Assembly: GCF_005925325.1 (NCBI RefSeq)
Contig: NZ_SRMP01000005.1
Location: 496,001 to 560,000 of the forward strand
DNA: 64,000 nt
From: Pedobacter helvus
GTDB lineage: Bacteria > Bacteroidota > Bacteroidia > Sphingobacteriales > Sphingobacteriaceae
Direction: 5' to 3'
The translations under genes and the position numbers were made by a program. This document shows, piece after piece, positions 63,248 through 64,000 of this stretch. Under the pieces are notes generated by a model that had not been told where the DNA came from, made no database searches, and saw only the letters and a list, made by a program, of their open reading frames with translations. How positions within the stretch are numbered: position 1 is the stretch's first letter; the number at the start of each line of letters is the position of its first letter.

Positions 63248-64000
63248 ATGAAAAATATTAATCAATGGCTGTTGATCATCTTAATTCCATGCGCTTTCCT
63301 ATTTGCGTGTGAAAAGATGGAAAATTACAATGAACCGGCTTCAACTGACATGACTAAGCCGGAGGTGGTGAGCAATGTTAAGGTAGAAAACTTTAACGGC
63401 GGTGCCAATATCACCTACACATTGCCCAATTCAAAAAATATCTTGTACGTGATGGCACAGTACAAAATTAATGGAGTAACTACACGAGAAACCAAATCAA
63501 GTTATTATTCGGACACCATTATGGTGGATGGATTCGCTAAAAAGCAAGCTTACGATGTAACACTTTACACGGTGAGCAGGGCAAATGTGAAATCTGATCC
63601 GTTAATTGTAAAAGTTAACCCCGACACGCCTCCTTATTTGCTTGTAAAACCTACAATTGATGCCCAGCCAGACTTTGGTGGTATTAAAATTACAGGTTCC
63701 AATCCTCGTAAAGCAAACCTTGGAATTATTCTTTTAGGTTTTGAAGGCAACGTGTCGGATGTGATTGATCAAAATTTTTCGAAACTCGAAACCATTGACT
63801 ATTCTGTAAGAGGTTATCAGCCAGTGGAGAAAAGAATAGGTTATTATGTAATGGATAATTTTGGAAACATTTCTGATACCACTTATAAAACCATTACACC
63901 GCTGTTTGAAAGCCTTCTAGATAGAAATAAGTTTTCGGTTTACCGTTTGCCGTCTGATGGTGTAATTGCATACGGATGGGACCTACCATATCTATGGGAT
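63248..64000 (+). CDS. DUF4959-like lipoprotein of the PUL (3' end outside window)
   Basis: The frame opens with a lipoprotein signal (MKNINQWLLIILIPCAFLF, then Cys) and runs to the window end without a stop: 251 codons are visible. After the signal, VVSNVKVENFNGGANITYTLP and MVDGFAKKQAYDVTLYTV match the DUF4959 type. Such proteins follow susCD in many Bacteroidota loci and probably bind the same glycan at the cell surface, often with DUF5126 and DUF5000 domains further on. Confidence 0.85.
   Translation, partial: MKNINQWLLIILIPCAFLFACEKMENYNEPASTDMTKPEVVSNVKVENFNGGANITYTLPNSKNILYVMAQYKINGVTTRETKSSYYSDTIMVDGFAKKQAYDVTLYTVSRANVKSDPLIVKVNPDTPPYLLVKPTIDAQPDFGGIKITGSNPRKANLGIILLGFEGNVSDVIDQNFSKLETIDYSVRGYQPVEKRIGYYVMDNFGNISDTTYKTITPLFESLLDRNKFSVYRLPSDGVIAYGWDLPYLWD

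Noticed and set aside
56170..64000. Second att copy of the tRNA-Leu 3' end within the window
   Set aside because: I looked for the T-loop and acceptor sequence downstream of the recombinase and found no second copy, so the far boundary is not in view.

Overview
The window comes from a low-GC Bacteroidota chromosome, most likely of the Sphingobacteriaceae (Pedobacter-like). The evidence is a SusC/SusD pair, DUF4199, DUF4142 and GH130 families, promoters of the TTTG/TAnnTTTG type, few Shine-Dalgarno sites, several TTG starts, and many short palindromic repeats between genes. These assignments come from reading the sequence and from family knowledge; no database search was run.

Layout. 1-17.1 kb: envelope and housekeeping genes. 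They are a metallophosphoesterase/outer-membrane-barrel fusion cut by the window edge, a GAF protein, a DnaQ-like exonuclease fused to a GIY-YIG nuclease, a beta-propeller protein, an MCE/MlaD lipid-transport protein, two N-acetylmuramoyl-L-alanine amidases, lptD, cinA and a 2-oxoacid dehydrogenase E2. 17.1-17.8 kb: a gene-free block of stacked repeats and hairpins. 17.8-25.4 kb: a sulfur amino-acid locus. The minus-strand operon metY-metX-hom lies behind a promoter, a SAM-I riboswitch and a newly noticed 44-codon leader ORF whose last 15 residues are mostly Cys and Met. cysE and cysM lie on the plus strand, then a cystathionine gamma-synthase/lyase on the minus strand.

25.6-41.0 kb: what looks like a general-stress region. 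It holds an SDR, a DUF892 ferritin-like protein, a receiver protein, a PAS histidine kinase with its LuxR-type regulator, two GH130 enzymes and a GT4 glycosyltransferase, DUF4142, KTSC and DUF2383 proteins, several very small basic or acidic proteins, a second LuxR regulator beside a decayed histidine kinase, and the DNA-end-binding protein Ku. 41.2-54.2 kb: housekeeping genes. They are a BatA-like membrane protein, a dihydroorotase homologue without its metal ligands, two GT2 enzymes, a GH3-family ligase, dxr, rseP, hscB and DUF3817. Many gaps between genes here are almost exactly filled by inverted-repeat or tandem-repeat elements.

54.3-56.8 kb: a tRNA-Leu(CAA) carrying a GC-richer large serine recombinase at its 3' end. 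The recombinase ORF runs antisense into the tRNA. Behind it lies a region with four copies of a TATCTCTAGTAG motif; this looks like one end of an integrated element. 56.8-64 kb: the start of a polysaccharide utilization locus, with an AraC regulator divergent from susC-susD and a DUF4959-type lipoprotein cut by the window end.

The most notable find is the tandem riboswitch plus Cys/Met-rich leader ORF ahead of metY. It suggests two stacked sensors, SAM and charged Cys/Met tRNA, on one transcript.
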